Below the pieces are notes generated by a model. It did not search any database. It saw only the letters and a program-made list of their open reading frames with translations, and was not told the DNA's origin. Below, one piece after another: positions 39,181-49,923 of a DNA stretch of 64,000 nucleotides. Location of the stretch: positions 124,001-188,000 of the forward strand of contig JAKFGP010000033.1 in NCBI GenBank assembly GCA_021502835.1, given 5' to 3'. A program made the position numbers and the translations under genes. The DNA is from Streptomyces thinghirensis. Lineage in GTDB: Bacteria; Actinomycetota; Actinomycetia; Streptomycetales; Streptomycetaceae. How positions within the stretch are numbered: position 1 is the stretch's first letter; the number at the start of each line of letters is the position of its first letter.

Positions 39181-40265
39181 TCACTGCTCGCCCAGCGTCA
39201 CCTCGGCGGTGCGCTCGTCGCCGTCGCGGGTGTACGTCACCTTCGCCCGGTCGCCCGGCTGCATCGAAGCCAGCGCCTCGGCCAGCGAGGTGATCGTGGT
39301 GATGTCGGTGTCGCCCAGCCGGACGATGACGTCCCCGGGCCGCAGCCCCGTCTCGTCGGCGGCCCCGCCGGCACTGACCTCGACGACGGCCACGCCCGCG
39401 GGGCCGGTAGCCGTCGTCGACGACCGTACGGGCGGTGACGCCGAGCGCGGCCCGGCCCGAGTCGGTGACCCGCCCGTCCTCGATGATCTGGTCGGCGACC
39501 GTCCTCACCATCGACGCCGGGATGGCGAACCCGATCCCGGGCGCCGCGCTGTCGCTCATGCCCGGGTCGGTCGCGGCCAGCGTCGGGATGCCGATCACCT
39601 GGCTGTCGAGGTTCACCAGGGCGCCACCTGCTGTTGCCGGGGTTGATGGCCGCGGACGTCTGCACCATGTTGCCGATGGTCGCGCCCGTACCGCCCCCGC
39701 TGCTGCCCTCGGTGACGGTCCGTCCGGTCGCCGAGACGATGCCCTGCGTCACGCTGGAGGACAGCCCGAGCGGCGAGCCCATCGCCAGCACGATCTGCCC
39801 GACCCCGACCTTCGAGGAGTCCCCGAAGCGGGCCGCCCTCATGCCGTCGGGCACCTTGTCCAGCTTGATGACGGCGAGATCCTGCTCGGGGTAGGAGGAG
39901 ACGAGTTCCAGCGGCCAGCGTGTCCTCGTTGCGGGCGGTCGTCACCCGGAAGGACTTGGTGTCACCGACGACGTGCGCGTTCGTGACGACGTGTCCCTTG
40001 TCGTCGTACACGACCCCCGACCCCAGGGAGTCGCCCGCCTGGATCTGCACGACCGACGGGAGTACGTCGTTGATCACCCGCTCGTAGTCGGCCTGCAGAT
40101 CGTTGGCCGCGCGCGCGCCGCGGCCTGTGCCGTGTCGCCCTCCCGCTCGCTCCGGGAGCCCGGAGCGGACCCGTCGCCGGAGCAGCCGGCGAGGAGCAGC
40201 AGGGAGCAGGCCAGCGCGGCGAGCGGGCCGAGCAGCCGTGGCACACGGGTACGGGAAGCGTCCAT
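39181..40265 (-). CDS. HtrA/DegP-type serine protease lipoprotein with PDZ domain (frameshifted)
   Basis: About 360 residues. Lipobox signal LAALACSLLLLAGCSG places it on the outer membrane face of the cell membrane. Catalytic His in GHVVTNAHVVGDTKSF, Asp in PEQDLAVIKLDKVPDG, Ser in AAINPGNSGG (one inserted A at the Ser-Gly junction near 39626). The C-terminal PDZ domain reads AVVEVSAGGAADETGLRPGD and VIVRLGDTDITTITSLAEAL. Frame changes near 40115, 39915, 39627 and 39405. ATG 40263-40265. Likely an envelope quality-control protease. Confidence 0.9.
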
Positions 40266-40332
40266 GCCCCGAGTCTCATCGCGCGCCGGAGACGCGGCCC
40301 CCGGGGAACCCCCGAACGGGCGCCGCGCGGTA

Positions 40333-41095
40333 TTACCCCCGCACCCCGCACAGATGAAGCAGCGCGGCGATCTGGCGGTACGGATCCGTCCGGCCGGCCC
40401 GTTCCTCTGCGGCCAGCAGCGTTTCGAGACCGTCCGGGACCCGGGCGTCGTCGGGGGCCGTGTCCGTGAAGACCCGGACGCCGTACCAGGTGTGCAGCGG
40501 GGCGCCGATGCTCGCGAGTTTGGCCGTCAGTGTCGCCCGCCGGTCCGCGCGGATCTCGATGCCGCCACCGTCACGACAGACGGTGGTGTCGAAGGCGGCC
40601 AGGGTCTCGGCCAAATCACCGCGCAGGCCGGGGCGCATCGCGAGCGCGTCGCCGTTCGCGCACCAGGAGCGACAGCAGTCCGCCCGGGGCGAGCATCCGG
40701 GCCAGCCCGGCGAGCAGCGGGTCGGGCCCTCGACGTACATGAGCACCCCGTGGCACAGCACCACGTCGAAACTGCCCGGCAGGAAGTGCACGCCGGTGTC
40801 CCGGCCGTCGCCCTCGACGATCCGCATCCGCTCCCGGATGCCCTCGGGCTGGCCGGCCAGGGCGTCGCGTGCCGCGGCGATCATCGTGGCGTCCCGCTCG
40901 ACGCCGGTCACCTGGTGCGCCGGCCCGCGCCAGCCGAAGCGACTGGGCGCCCCGGCCCATACCGACGTCGAGCACCCGCAGCCGCTTGCCGACCGGGAAA
41001 CGCCCGGCTATCTGCTCGTCCAGCTGCCGGGCCACCAGCCGCTGCCGTACGACGTCCCGCAGACCACCGGGAACGGCCGACCAGGCATCGGCCAC
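40333..41095 (-). CDS. Class I SAM methyltransferase (frameshifted)
   Basis: About 255-265 residues. LRVLDVGMGRGAQSLRLARA (motif I), VTGVERDATMIAAARDALAG, MRIVEGDGRDTGVHFLPGSF and DVVLCHGVLMYVEG (motif II/III), then a C-terminal cap (WYGVRVFTDTAPDD). It resembles the SmtA/CmoM-like group. Start is ambiguous: GTG at 41095, or an in-frame CTG at 41120-41122 overlapping the upstream DUF3043 stop codon and giving STTPFADG in front, which looks natural. Frame changes near 40920, 40730 and 40665. Probably co-transcribed with the DUF3043 gene. Confidence 0.75.
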
Positions 41096-41118
41096 GCCGT
41101 CGGCGAACGGCGTCGTGC

Positions 41119-41717
41119 TCAGGGCCGCTCCCCGCGCTTGACCTGGGGCTTGGGCAGCCGGAGCCGGCGCATCTGGAGGAGCGCATCAGCGCGTAGGCGA
41201 CCGCGCCGCGCCGGCGCTCGTCCGGGAAGCGCTCGGCGAGACGCTTCTTCAGCCGGAAGCCGGTGACGATCGAGTCCAGCACGATCATCACGATCACGAC
41301 CAGCCACAGCAGCAGCGCCACGTTCTGCAGCGAGGCCACCCGGATCATGCTCAGCACGAGGATGACCACGGCCATCGGCAGGAAGTACTCCGCGATGTTG
41401 AACCGCGAGTCGATGAAGTCGCGCGCGAACTTGCGGACCGGGCCCTGGTCACGGGCCGGCAGGTACCGCTCGTCCCCCTTCGCCAGCGCCTCGCGCTGGC
41501 GCGCCATCGCGGTCCGGCGCTCCTCGCGCTGACGCTTGGCGGCGTCCTTGCGCGTCATCGGAGTGTTGGCGACGCTGCGGCGCTGGGACTGGGCCGCACC
41601 TGCGCTTGGGCGTCGGCCTTCCTTGGGGGCCTGCGGGTCACGGGGCTGATTGGAGTCGGTCACCGGCGTCTTGACGAGGCTCGGTGCCTTCTCTTCCTTG
41701 GCACGGCTACGGAACAC
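41119..41717 (-). CDS. DUF3043 membrane protein (one frameshift)
   Basis: About 200 residues. N-terminal half is charged and disordered (KTPVTDSNQPRDPQAPKEG, MTRKDAAKRQREERRTAMAR, REALAKGDERYLPARDQGPV). Then RKFARDFIDSRFNIAEYFLP, two helices (MAVVILVLSMIRVASLQNVA, LLLWLVVIVMIVLDSIVTGF) and RLKKRLAERFPDERRRGAVA, the DUF3043 core, ending RRLRLPKPQVKRGERP. Frame change near 41185. GTG 41715-41717. Function unknown; widespread in actinobacteria. Its stop overlaps the next gene's possible start. Confidence 0.87.
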
Positions 41718-42026
41718 AAAACCCAAGGGTACGTGGTGCCGGGGTGTGGACCCCAGTCCGGTGGGGAACGATCTCGGCAACGCCGGTCGTCTGTAAGTGG
41801 ACAGAGGGGACGTTGCGTACACCCCAGGGCACCGGGTCGTCTCCCGGACTAACCCGGGGGAGCACCTACTCCCTACGCCGGACCGGGAGCGCACGCAGTC
41901 GTCCCCCCGGGGATGAGCGCATCCGTCCCCGAACAGTGCGGTAATGGATGCAGGGCCCGTACTGTGGGGTTTACCGGCTTGATCCGCTGGAGCTGGAGTC
42001 GGTCGGAAGGGGAGCGCGCGAAGCCC
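41718..42026. other. Intergenic region between divergent DUF3043 and pspA-like genes
   Basis: 309 bases with no gene. Contains CCGGGTCGTCTCCCGG as a small stem near 41830 and presumably both promoters. No clear operator found. Confidence 0.4.
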
Positions 42027-42842
42027 ATGAGCGGTGTCATGAAGCGTATGGAGATGATCTTCCGCGCGGAAGGGCCAATAAGGCCCTTGACCGGGCCGAG
42101 GACCCGCGCGAGACCCTCGATTACTCGTACCAGAAACAGCTGGAGCTGCTTCAGAAGGTGCGCCGTCGTGTCGCCGACGTGGCGACCAGCCGCAAGCGCC
42201 TGGAGCTCAGCTCAATCAGCTCAGTCCCAGTCGTCCAAGCTGGAGGACCAGGGCCGCAAGGCGCTCGCGCTGGGCCGTGAGGGACCTCGGCCCGCGAGGC
42301 GCTCTCCCGCGCCGCCGCGCTCCAGCAGCAGGTCACCGACCTGGAGACGCAGCACGCCACCCTCCAGGGCGAGGGAGGAGAAGTCTCACCCTGGCGGCCC
42401 AACGCCTCCAGGCCAAGGTGGACGCCTTCCGCACGAAGAAGGAGACCACCTGGCCGCCACCTACACGGCCGCGCCCGAGGCGCAGACCCGCATCAGCGAG
42501 GCCTTCTCCGGCATCTCCGAGGAGATGGGTGACGTGGGCCTGGCCATCCAGCGGGCCGAGGACAAGACCGCCCAGCTCCAGGCCCGGGCCGGCGCCATCG
42601 ACGAACTGCTCGCCTCCGGCGCCCTGGACGACCAGTCCGGCATGCACAAGGACGACATCCAGGCCGAGCTGGACCGGCTCTCCGGTGGTACGGATGTAGA
42701 GCTGGAACTGCAGCGCATGAAGGCCGAACTGTCCGGGGCAGCAGCACCTCCGACCGGCGGTGCCATCGAGGGCGGCCAGGACCAGGGCCAGGCGCAGCCC
42801 CAGCAGCAACCCGCAGACACCCCGCGCTTCGACAAGCAGTAG
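42027..42842 (+). CDS. PspA/IM30-family membrane-stress protein (frameshifted)
   Basis: About 270 residues of long coiled coil: MSGVMKRMEMIFRA, KALDRAEDPRETLDYSYQKQ, LELLQKVRRRVADVATSRKR, ALQQQVTDLETQHATLQGEE, LAAQRLQAKVDAFRTKKE, MGDVGLAIQRAEDKTAQLQA and a Gln-rich C-terminus. PspA proteins coat the inner membrane face and stabilise it under envelope stress. ATG 42027 with GGGGAG upstream. Frame changes near 42070, 42215, 42290, 42380 and 42450. It is followed after 20 bases by a PspAA gene, then a two-component system. Confidence 0.87.
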   Translation: MSGVMKRMEMIFRAEGPIRPLTGPRTRARPSITRTRNSWSCFRRCAVVSPTWRPAASAWSSAQSAQSQSSKLEDQGRKALALGREGPRPARRSPAPPRSSSRSPTWRRSTPPSRAREEKSHPGGPTPPGQGGRLPHEEGDHLAATYTAAPEAQTRISEAFSGISEEMGDVGLAIQRAEDKTAQLQARAGAIDELLASGALDDQSGMHKDDIQAELDRLSGGTDVELELQRMKAELSGAAAPPTGGAIEGGQDQGQAQPQQQPADTPRFDKQ

Positions 42843-42862
42843 CCCACGCCTAGGAGGGCGAC

Positions 42863-43149
42863 ATGATCGTACGGATCATGGGGGAGGGACAGCTCACGCT
42901 GGCCGACGGCCGTCTCACCGAGCTGAACAAGCTGGACGACGAGCTACTGGCCGAGATGGAGAACGGCGACGGCCCCGGGTTTTCCGCGCGACCCTCCAGC
43001 CCCTCCTGGCCAAGGTCCGCGAACTGGGCGAGCCGGTCCCGGACGACTCCCTGGAGCCGTCCGACCTCATCCTCCGTCCCCGGACGCCACCCCTGGGAGG
43101 GGATCCGGGAGCTGCTGAGCGACGACGGCCTGATCCCAGGGAGTTCTGA
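42863..43149 (+). CDS. PspAA-domain protein (frameshifted)
   Basis: About 94 residues. MIVRIMGEGQLTLADGRLTE, LNKLDDELLAEMENGDGPGF, RATLQPLLAKVRELGEPVPD, SLEPSDLILP, WEGIRELLSDDGLIPG: the small domain that partners PspA in actinobacteria and firmicutes. GGAGG precedes ATG 42863. Frame changes near 42985 and 43080; the stop is TGA at 43147-43149 in one frame, slightly later in another. Transcribed with pspA. Confidence 0.82.
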
Positions 43150-43167
43150 CGGACACCGGTCGATGTA

Positions 43168-43325
43168 CGCCCAGCCCGTCCGGCACCTTCAGCTTAAAAT
43201 CCGGTACCCCCAGTCTGTCCGGCACCTCCAGTCGTGCGGCACCTTCAGCCCGTCCGGCGTTTGAGGACCGCGAGCCGTCCAGGCCGAAGCGGGGGTGTGC
43301 GAGGCACAGCCCCCAGCCTGACGGC
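43168..43325. repeat. Dispersed intergenic repeat, family A copy 3, with short tandem units
   Basis: Inverted relative to the copies at 8423 and 13663. CAGCCCGTCCGGCGTTTGAG, AGGCCGAAGCGGGGG and AGCCCCCAG match the other copies. In front stand degenerate ~20-base units: AGCCCGTCCGGCACCTTCAG, AGTCTGTCCGGCACCTCCAG and TCGTGCGGCACCTTCAG, so the end of the element has been multiplied. Lies between pspAA and the sensor kinase. Confidence 0.72.
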
Positions 43326-43380
43326 CTACTGCATGCGGGCCACCAAGAAGACACGCCCACTCCAGCTACCGTAAACAGCC

Positions 43381-44597
43381 GTGCAGGCACCCTCGCCCGC
43401 GCCCGCTGCACCATCGGCGCCACCCCTCCGCCCTGGACGCGGCCATCGCCGCGGCCGTCCTGGTGTGCATGGTCGCCGGCTCCTTCGTGGACCCGCACGG
43501 CCCCGAGGGCGTCAGCTGGGGGCTGCGCACCCCGGACGTACTCAGCCTGGTCCTCATGGCCGTCGGCGCCGCGGCGCTCGTCTTCCGCCGCCGCGCCCCC
43601 GCTGGTGGTCCTCGCGGTCACCGGCGGTGTCTCCGTCGTCGAGAGCGTCACCGGGGATCCCCGCGCGCCCGTCGTCATGTCCGCCGTCGTCGCCCTCTTC
43701 ACCGTCGCCGCGTCCACCGACCGTCCCACCACCTGGCGGGTCGGCCTGCTCACCATGACCGTGCTGACCGGCGCCGCCATGCTGGCCGGACCCCTGCCCT
43801 GGTACGCGCAGGAGAACCTCGCCGTCTTCGCCTGGACCGGCATCGGCGCCACCGCCGGGGACGCGGTCCGCAGCCGGCGTGCCTTCGTCCAGGCCATCCG
43901 CGACCGGGCCGAGAAGGCCGAGCGCACCCGGGAGGAGGAGGCCCGCCGCCGGGTCGCCGAGAGCGGCTGCGCATCGCCCGCGACCTGCACGACGTGGTCG
44001 CCCACCACATCGCCCTGGTCAACGTCCAGGCCGGGGTCGCCGCCCACGTCATGGACAAGCGGCCCGACCAGGCCAAGATGCCCTCGCCCACGTGCGGGAG
44101 GCCAGCCGCTCCGCGCTGGGCGAGCTGCGCGCCACCGTCGGCCTGCTCCGCCAGTCCGGCGGCCGGAGCGCCGACCGAAGCCTCCCGGCCTGGACCGACT
44201 CGGCGAACTCGTCGCCACCTTCCACCACGCCGGGCTGCACGTCGAGGTGGCCCGCACCGACCAGGGCACCGACCGGCCCACGCGTCGACCTGGCCGCCTA
44301 CCGCATCATCCAGGAGGCGTTGACCAACGTGCAGAAGCACGCGGGGACGCGGGCGAGGCCGAGGTCAGCGTCGTGAGGGTGGGACCGAACATCGAGGTCA
44401 CCGTGCTCGACGACGGTGCCGGCGAGGGTGAAAGCGAGGCCCCCGCCGACGGCGGCGGCCACGGCCTGATCGGGATGCGCGAGCGGTAACCGCCGTGAGC
44501 GGCACCCTACCACCGGTCCCCACTACGGAGGCGGTTTCCGGGTCCATGCGATCCTTCCGGGTCAGGAACCGCACCGATGCGCGGAGGGCCCGTATGA
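43381..44597 (+). CDS. Sensor histidine kinase, HisKA_3/NarX type (frameshifted)
   Basis: About 400 residues. N-terminal helices (ALDAAIAAAVLVCMVAGSF, VLSLVLMAVGAAALVF, VMSAVVALFTVAAS, VGLLTMTVLTGAAMLAGPLP), a linker (AIRDRAEKAERTREEEARRR), then the dimerisation and phosphoacceptor box RLRIARDLHDVVAHHIALV, and the ATPase domain with YRIIQEALTNVQKHAG (N box) and VTVLDDGAGEG, GGHGLIGMRER (G boxes). Frame changes near 43425, 43600, 43965, 44080, 44190, 44280 and 44350. The probable stop overlaps the regulator ATG (ATGA at 44594-44597). Signal unknown. Confidence 0.85.
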
Positions 44598-45278
44598 CGA
44601 TCCGTGTCCTGCTCGCCGACGACCAGGCGTTGCTGCGCAGCGCCTTCCGGAGTGCTGGTCGACTCGAGCCCGACATGGAGGTGGTGGGGGAGGCGTCCGA
44701 CGGCGCGGAGGCGGCCCGCTTGGCCGCCGAGAAGCGGGCCGACGTGGTGCTGATGGACATCCGGATGCCCGGCACCGACGGGCCTCGCCGCCACCCGCAT
44801 GATCAGCGCCGATCCGTCCCTCGCCCATGTCCGCGTGGTCATACAGACCACCTTCGAGGTCGACGACTACGTGGTGCAGTCGTTGCGCGCGGGCGCCCCG
44901 GCTTCCTCGGCAAGGGCTCCGAACCCGAGGAACTGCTCAGCGCGATCCGCGTCGCGGCCGGCGGCGAGGCGCTGCTGTCCCTGACCGCCACCAGGGGCTG
45001 ATCGCCCGCTTCCTCGCCCAGGAGGGCACGGCGGGCGAGGACCGCGACCCCGCCCGCGCCGAGGCGGCTGGAGACGCTGACCGTGCGTGAGCGCGAGGTG
45101 CTGGTCCAGGTCGCCGGCGGGCTCTCCAACGACGAGATCGCCGAGCGGCTGGAGGTCAGCCCGCTCACCGTGAAGACACACGTCCAACCGGGCCATGGCC
45201 AAGCTGGGCGCCCGCGACCGGGCCCAGTTGGTCGTCATCGCGTACGAATCGGGGCTGGTACGTCCAAGGGTGGAGTGA
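44594..45278 (+). CDS. NarL/FixJ-family response regulator (frameshifted)
   Basis: About 225 residues. Receiver domain: TIRVLLADDQALLRSAFR (acidic pair), DVVLMDIRMPGTDG with the phosphoacceptor Asp, HVRVVIQTTFEVDDYVVQSL, and the Lys of FLGKGSEPEELLSAIR. C-terminal LuxR-type HTH: LTVREREVLVQVAGGLSNDE, IAERLEVSPLTVKTHV, AMAKLGARDRAQLVVIAY. Frame changes near 44655, 44785, 44905, 44985, 45065 and 45185. Overlaps the kinase gene by four bases, so they are translated together. Possibly controls pspA or the exporter downstream; inference. Confidence 0.88.
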
Positions 45279-45431
45279 CCTCTGCCCCGGTGTACTGCGG
45301 CGGGAGTATGCGCCGCATAGAAATGGACCTGGGACCTAGGGAACCGGGGTCACTCATGGACCAGGGTGTTGGGGTGGGCGTACAGATGTGCCCCGTCCCC
45401 CTCGCTCGGCCACAGAAGAGAGACCTGATCC

Positions 45432-48400
45432 ATGTCCTGGCTGTCGAGATTCAGCCTCGCGCAACGGGCCCTGATAGGCCTGATGTCGATCGTCGCCTTC
45501 GTCTTCGGCGCGATCGCCATCCCCCAGCTCAAGCAGCAGCTGCTGCCCACCATCGCAACTACCCATGGTGTCCGTGCTGGCGCCGTACCAGGGCGCCTCG
45601 CCGGACGTGGTCGAGAAGCAGGTCGTCGAACCGATCGAGGACAGCCTCGAAGCCGTCGACGGGATATCCGGCATCACCGCGACGGCCAGTGAGGGGCAAC
45701 GCCGTCATCATGGCGTCCTTCGACTACGGCAACGGCACCCAGCAGCTCGTCGCCGACGTCCAGCAGGCCGTCAACCGGGCCCGCGCCCAGCCTGGACGAC
45801 GTGGACCCGCAGGTCATCTCCGGCTCGACGGACGACATCCCCACCGTCGTCCTCGCCGTCACCTCCGACAAGGACCAGCAGGCGCTGGCCGACCAGCTCG
45901 ACAAGACGGTCGTCTCGGAGCTGAAGGACATCGACGGCGTCCGCCCGAATCGGTGCGATCGGTCGAACCGGCGTCCGGGACAACGTGCAGGTCACCGTCA
46001 CGCCCGACCAGGCGAAGCCGGCCCGAGCGGGCGTGAGCTCCTACTCTCCCTTGATTCCTCCAGGCCGGCCCGGCGCGACCGTCCCCGCGGGTTCAGCCGA
46101 CGAGGCCGGCGCCAACCGCACCGTCCAGGTCGGCGGCGGCTTCACCTGCTGAAACAGATCCAGGACCCGATGGTCACCGGCGAGGGGAGCGTCGACAAGC
46201 CCGTCCGTCTCGGTGACGTCGCCACGGTCAAGGAGGGAGGAGGCCAAGGCCGACTTCCTCACCCGCACCAACGGCGAGCCGAGCCTCTACCGTCGCCGTC
46301 ACGATGGACCACGACGGCAGCGCGGTCGCCATCTCGAACGCCGTCGAGGACAAGCTCCCCGACCTGCGCGAGCAGCTCGGCTCCGGCGCGACGCTTCCAC
46401 CGTCGTCCAGCAACTGGCGAGGGCCCGGCGGTGTCCAAGGCCATCTCGGGTTGACCACGCGGAGGGCGGGCTCGGTCTGCTCTTCGTCGTCTGGTCATCC
46501 TGGTCTTCCTCGCGTCGATCCGCTCGAACCTGGTCACCGCGGTCTCCATCCCGCTGTCCGTGGTGCTGGCGCTGATCGTCCTGGACGCGCGACCTGTCGC
46601 TGAAGTTGCTGACGCTGGGCGCGCTCACCATCGCCATCGGCCGGGTCGTCGACGACTCGATCGTGGTCCTGGAGAACATCAAGCGGCACCTCGGCTACGG
46701 CGAGGAGCGCCAGGCCATCCTCAAGGCCGTCCGCGAGGTCGCCGGCGCGGTCACCTCCTCGACGCTCACCACGGTGGCCGTGTTCCTGCCGATCGGCCTG
46801 GTCGGCGGCATGGTCGGCGAGCTGTTCGGCTCCCTTCAGCCTGACCGTGACCGCCGCGCTGCTGGCCTCCCTGCTGGTGTCGCTGACGGTCGTCCCGGTC
46901 CTGTCGTACTGGTTCCTGCGTCCGCCCAGGGGAATGCCCGAGGACGCGGACGAGGCGCGCCGGCTGGCCGAGGAAGGAGGCGAAGAGCCGCCTCAGCGCT
47001 TCTACGTCCCGTCCTGCGCTTCGCCACCCGCCGCCGCCTGACCAGCGTGGCCATCGCGGTCGTCGTGTTGATGGGCACGTTCGCCACTGGCGCCGCTGCT
47101 GAAGACGAACTTCTTCGACCAGGGCGAGCAGAAGGTCCTCAGCATCAAGCAGGAGCTGAAGCCCGGCACCAGCCTGGCCGCGACCAACGCCCAGGCCGAG
47201 AAGGTCGAGAAGCTGCTCGGCGACACCGAGGGCGTCAAGGACTACCAGGTCACCATCGGCTCGTCCGGCTTGATGGCCGCCTTCGGCGCGCACGGACACC
47301 AACCAGGCCTCGTACCAGCTGATGCTGGAGGGACTCGGCGTCCGCCGAGGACGTCCAGGACCACATCGAGGACGGGCTCGCGAAGCTCGACGGCATCGGC
47401 ACCACCACGGTCGCCGCCGGTGACGGCGTTCTGCAGCCAGGGATTGAGCGCGTCGTCGTCAAGGCCGCCGACGTGCAGGTGCTCACGACGCCTCCGAGGA
47501 GGTCCGCAAGACGGTCGCCGGGCTCGACGACGTCACCGACGTCACCAGCGACCTGGCGCAGAGCGTGCCGCGCATCTCGGTCAAGGCCAACGCGAAGGCC
47601 GCCGAGGCCGGGTTCACCGACCAGACGCTCGGCGCGGCCGTCGCGGCAGGCGCAGCGGCACCCCGGCCGCCAAGGCGATCCTCGACGACACCGGAAGCGC
47701 GACGTCGTGATCAAGTCGGTCCGGCAGGCCGAGACGTGGGCGCAGTCGAAGGCCTGAACCTGGGCCCGGCGAAGAAGCTCGGCGACATCGCCACGGTCGA
47801 GCTGGTGGACGGCCCGGTGGCTCGATGACCCGCATCGACGGGCAGCGCGCGGCGACCATCACGGCCAAGCCGACCGGTGACAACACCGGCGCCGGTGGGC
47901 ACTGGAACTCCGATCAAGATCAACACGGCCTGGACCTGCCGGCCGGGTCGCCACGGCCGAGATCGCGGCGTCACCTGCCAACCAGGACGAGGCGTTCCTC
48001 AACCTGGGCGCACGGCGCACGCTCGCGGCGATCGCGATCGTGTTAACATGCTGCTGATCGGCACCTTCCGGTCGGCTGGCCCAGCCGCTGATCCTGCTGG
48101 TGTCGATCCCGTTCGCGGCGACCGGCGCGATCGGCCTGCTGCTGGCGACGGGCACCCCGATGGGCGTCCCGGCGATGATCGGCATGCTGATGCTGTCGGC
48201 ATCGTGGTCACCAACGCGATCGTGCTGATCGACCTGATCAACCAGTACACCGCAAGCAGGGCTTACGGCGTGGTCGAAGCGGCCAGCGAGGGCGGCCGGC
48301 ACCGTCTGCGGCCCATCCTGAGGACGGCGTGGCCTGATGATCTTCGCCCCTGCTCCCGATGGCGCTGGGCGTCACCGGCGAGGGCGGCTTCGCATACGCC

Positions 48401-48594
48401 CAGCCGCTGGCGGTGGTGGTGATCGGCGGCCTGATCCACGTCGACCCTGCTGGACCCTGCTGCTGGTCCCGACGCTCTACGCGATGCTGGAACTGCGCAA
48501 GGAGCGGCGCGCGAAGAAGCGGGCGGCGAAGAAGGGCGGCGACGTGCCGCCCCAGGCGCAGGCCTCGGACGAGCCGGAGACGGCGAAGGTCTGA
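45432..48594 (+). CDS. RND-family efflux transporter permease (heavily frameshifted)
   Basis: About 1050 residues, the normal length for HAE-type RND pumps. Opens with SLAQRALIGLMSIVAFVFGA and IAIPQLKQQLLPT, then VSVLAPYQGASPDVVEKQVV, EPIEDSLEAVDGISGITATA, SGSTDDIPTVVLAVTSDKDQ, LTLGALTIAIGRVVDDSIVV with the conserved D-D proton-relay helix, LENIKRHLGYGEERQAIL, VTSSTLTTVAVFLPIGLVGG, and a second half with GIVVTNAIVLIDLINQYTA and VVIGGLI. About twenty frame changes. No membrane-fusion partner gene is adjacent, as in many actinobacterial RND pumps. Substrate unknown. Confidence 0.87.
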
Positions 48595-48606
48595 GTCCGC
48601 CGGGAA

Positions 48607-48655
48607 CGGCTCAGGTCCCGCCCGACACCGAGGTGGTCGGGCGGGACCTGAGCCG
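48607..48655 (+). terminator. Strong hairpin terminator after the RND gene
   Basis: Perfect 20-bp arms, CGGCTCAGGTCCCGCCCGAC (48607-48626) and its complement (48636-48655), followed by TTTAA. It sits between convergent genes and may serve nadA too. Confidence 0.92.
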
Positions 48656-48695
48656 TTTAATACACCGCATGGGCGGGTGGGTGTGAAAACGCCCC

Positions 48696-49910
48696 TTACG
48701 GCAGCGCCAGCATCCGCTCAAGCGCCAGCTTCGCGAACGCCTCCGTCTCCTTGTCGACCTCGATCCGGTTGACGAGGGTTGCCCTCGGCGAAGCGACTTT
48801 CCAGCGCCCAGACCAGGTGCGGCCAGGGTCAGGTGCGCGGTTCATGGGAAGTCGACAGAAGCAGACCGTCTTGTCGAGGGAAGACGATCTCCTTGTCCTC
48901 GGCAGCGAAACGGTTCGCCAGCCGTCGGACCAGGTTCAGCTCGGTGCAAATGGCCCACTTGGAACGCCGGCCGGGAGGCCGCCCTCCAGGGCCTTGATGA
49001 TGTACTCGATCGAGCCGACGTAGTCCCACGCCGCCGCGACGACCTCGCGTGCCGGCACTCGGGTGTGCTGGGACGTTGACGCCCGGTATGCGCTCGCGCA
49101 CGTCGTTCACCGAGTCGAGGCTGAAGCGGCCGTGCACCGGCGGTGACCCCGCCACCGGCGAGGATCATCTTCGCGGCGCGCAGTTCCTCGGAGGTCAGCC
49201 CGCCGTTCGGCTTGTGCGGGTTGTAGAGGACGCAGTCCTCACAGGGTACATGCCCATGTCCCGCACCGCTGACGGTCGCGGCCCAGGTGCTGGTCGGGCA
49301 GGAACAGCACCTTCTCGCCCTTGCTCGAAGGCCCAGTCCAGGGCCGCTTGGCGTTGGACGACGTGCAGATGGTGCCGCCGTGCTCTCCGTGAACGCCTTG
49401 ATGTCCGCGACGAGTTCATGTACGAGACGGGACGACCTGCTCGGCGACGCCGGCCTCGGTCAGCACGTCCCAGCACTCGGCGACCTCGCTCGGCCAGGCG
49501 TGGCCATGTCCGCCATGGAGCAGCCGGCGGCCAGGTCGGGCAGGACCACCTTCTGGTCGTCGGAGGTCAGGATGTCGGCCGACTCCGCCATGAAGTGCAC
49601 ACCGCAGAAGACGATGTACTGGCCTCCGGGCGCGCGGCCGCGTCCCGGGCCAGCTTGAAGGAGTCACCCGAGACGTCGGCGAACTGACGATGACTCGTCG
49701 CGCTGGTAGTGGTGACCGAGCACGAAGACCGGTCCCCGAGGTTCTCCCGGCGCGGCGCGGGCGCGCGCGACCAGGTCCGGGTCGGAGGGCGAGGGCAGGT
49801 CGCCGGGGCACTTCACGCCTCGCTCGCTCACGCGGCCTCGCGGCCGAGCAGCAGCAGGGCGAGGGGCGACGGAGAATGTACGTCGAGCTCCTGGGGTTGG
49901 CGGTGGTCAC
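48696..49910 (-). CDS. nadA: Quinolinate synthase (heavily frameshifted)
   Basis: 4Fe-4S enzyme condensing iminoaspartate with dihydroxyacetone phosphate to quinolinate, first pathway-specific step to NAD. About 395 residues: [24 protein letters not shown] (corrected frame), [20 protein letters not shown] (first cluster Cys), [37 protein letters not shown] (second Cys), [40 protein letters not shown] and a later Cys-x-Cys near 48870. GTG 49908-49910 start, stop TAA 48696-48698. More than ten frame changes. An inverted repeat lies directly upstream. Confidence 0.88.
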
Positions 49911-49923
49911 ACACGCACTTTAC

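Noticed and set aside
43168..43250. A CRISPR array made of the ~20-base repeats
   Set aside because: Only three or four degenerate units, irregular spacing, no spacers of constant length and no cas genes.
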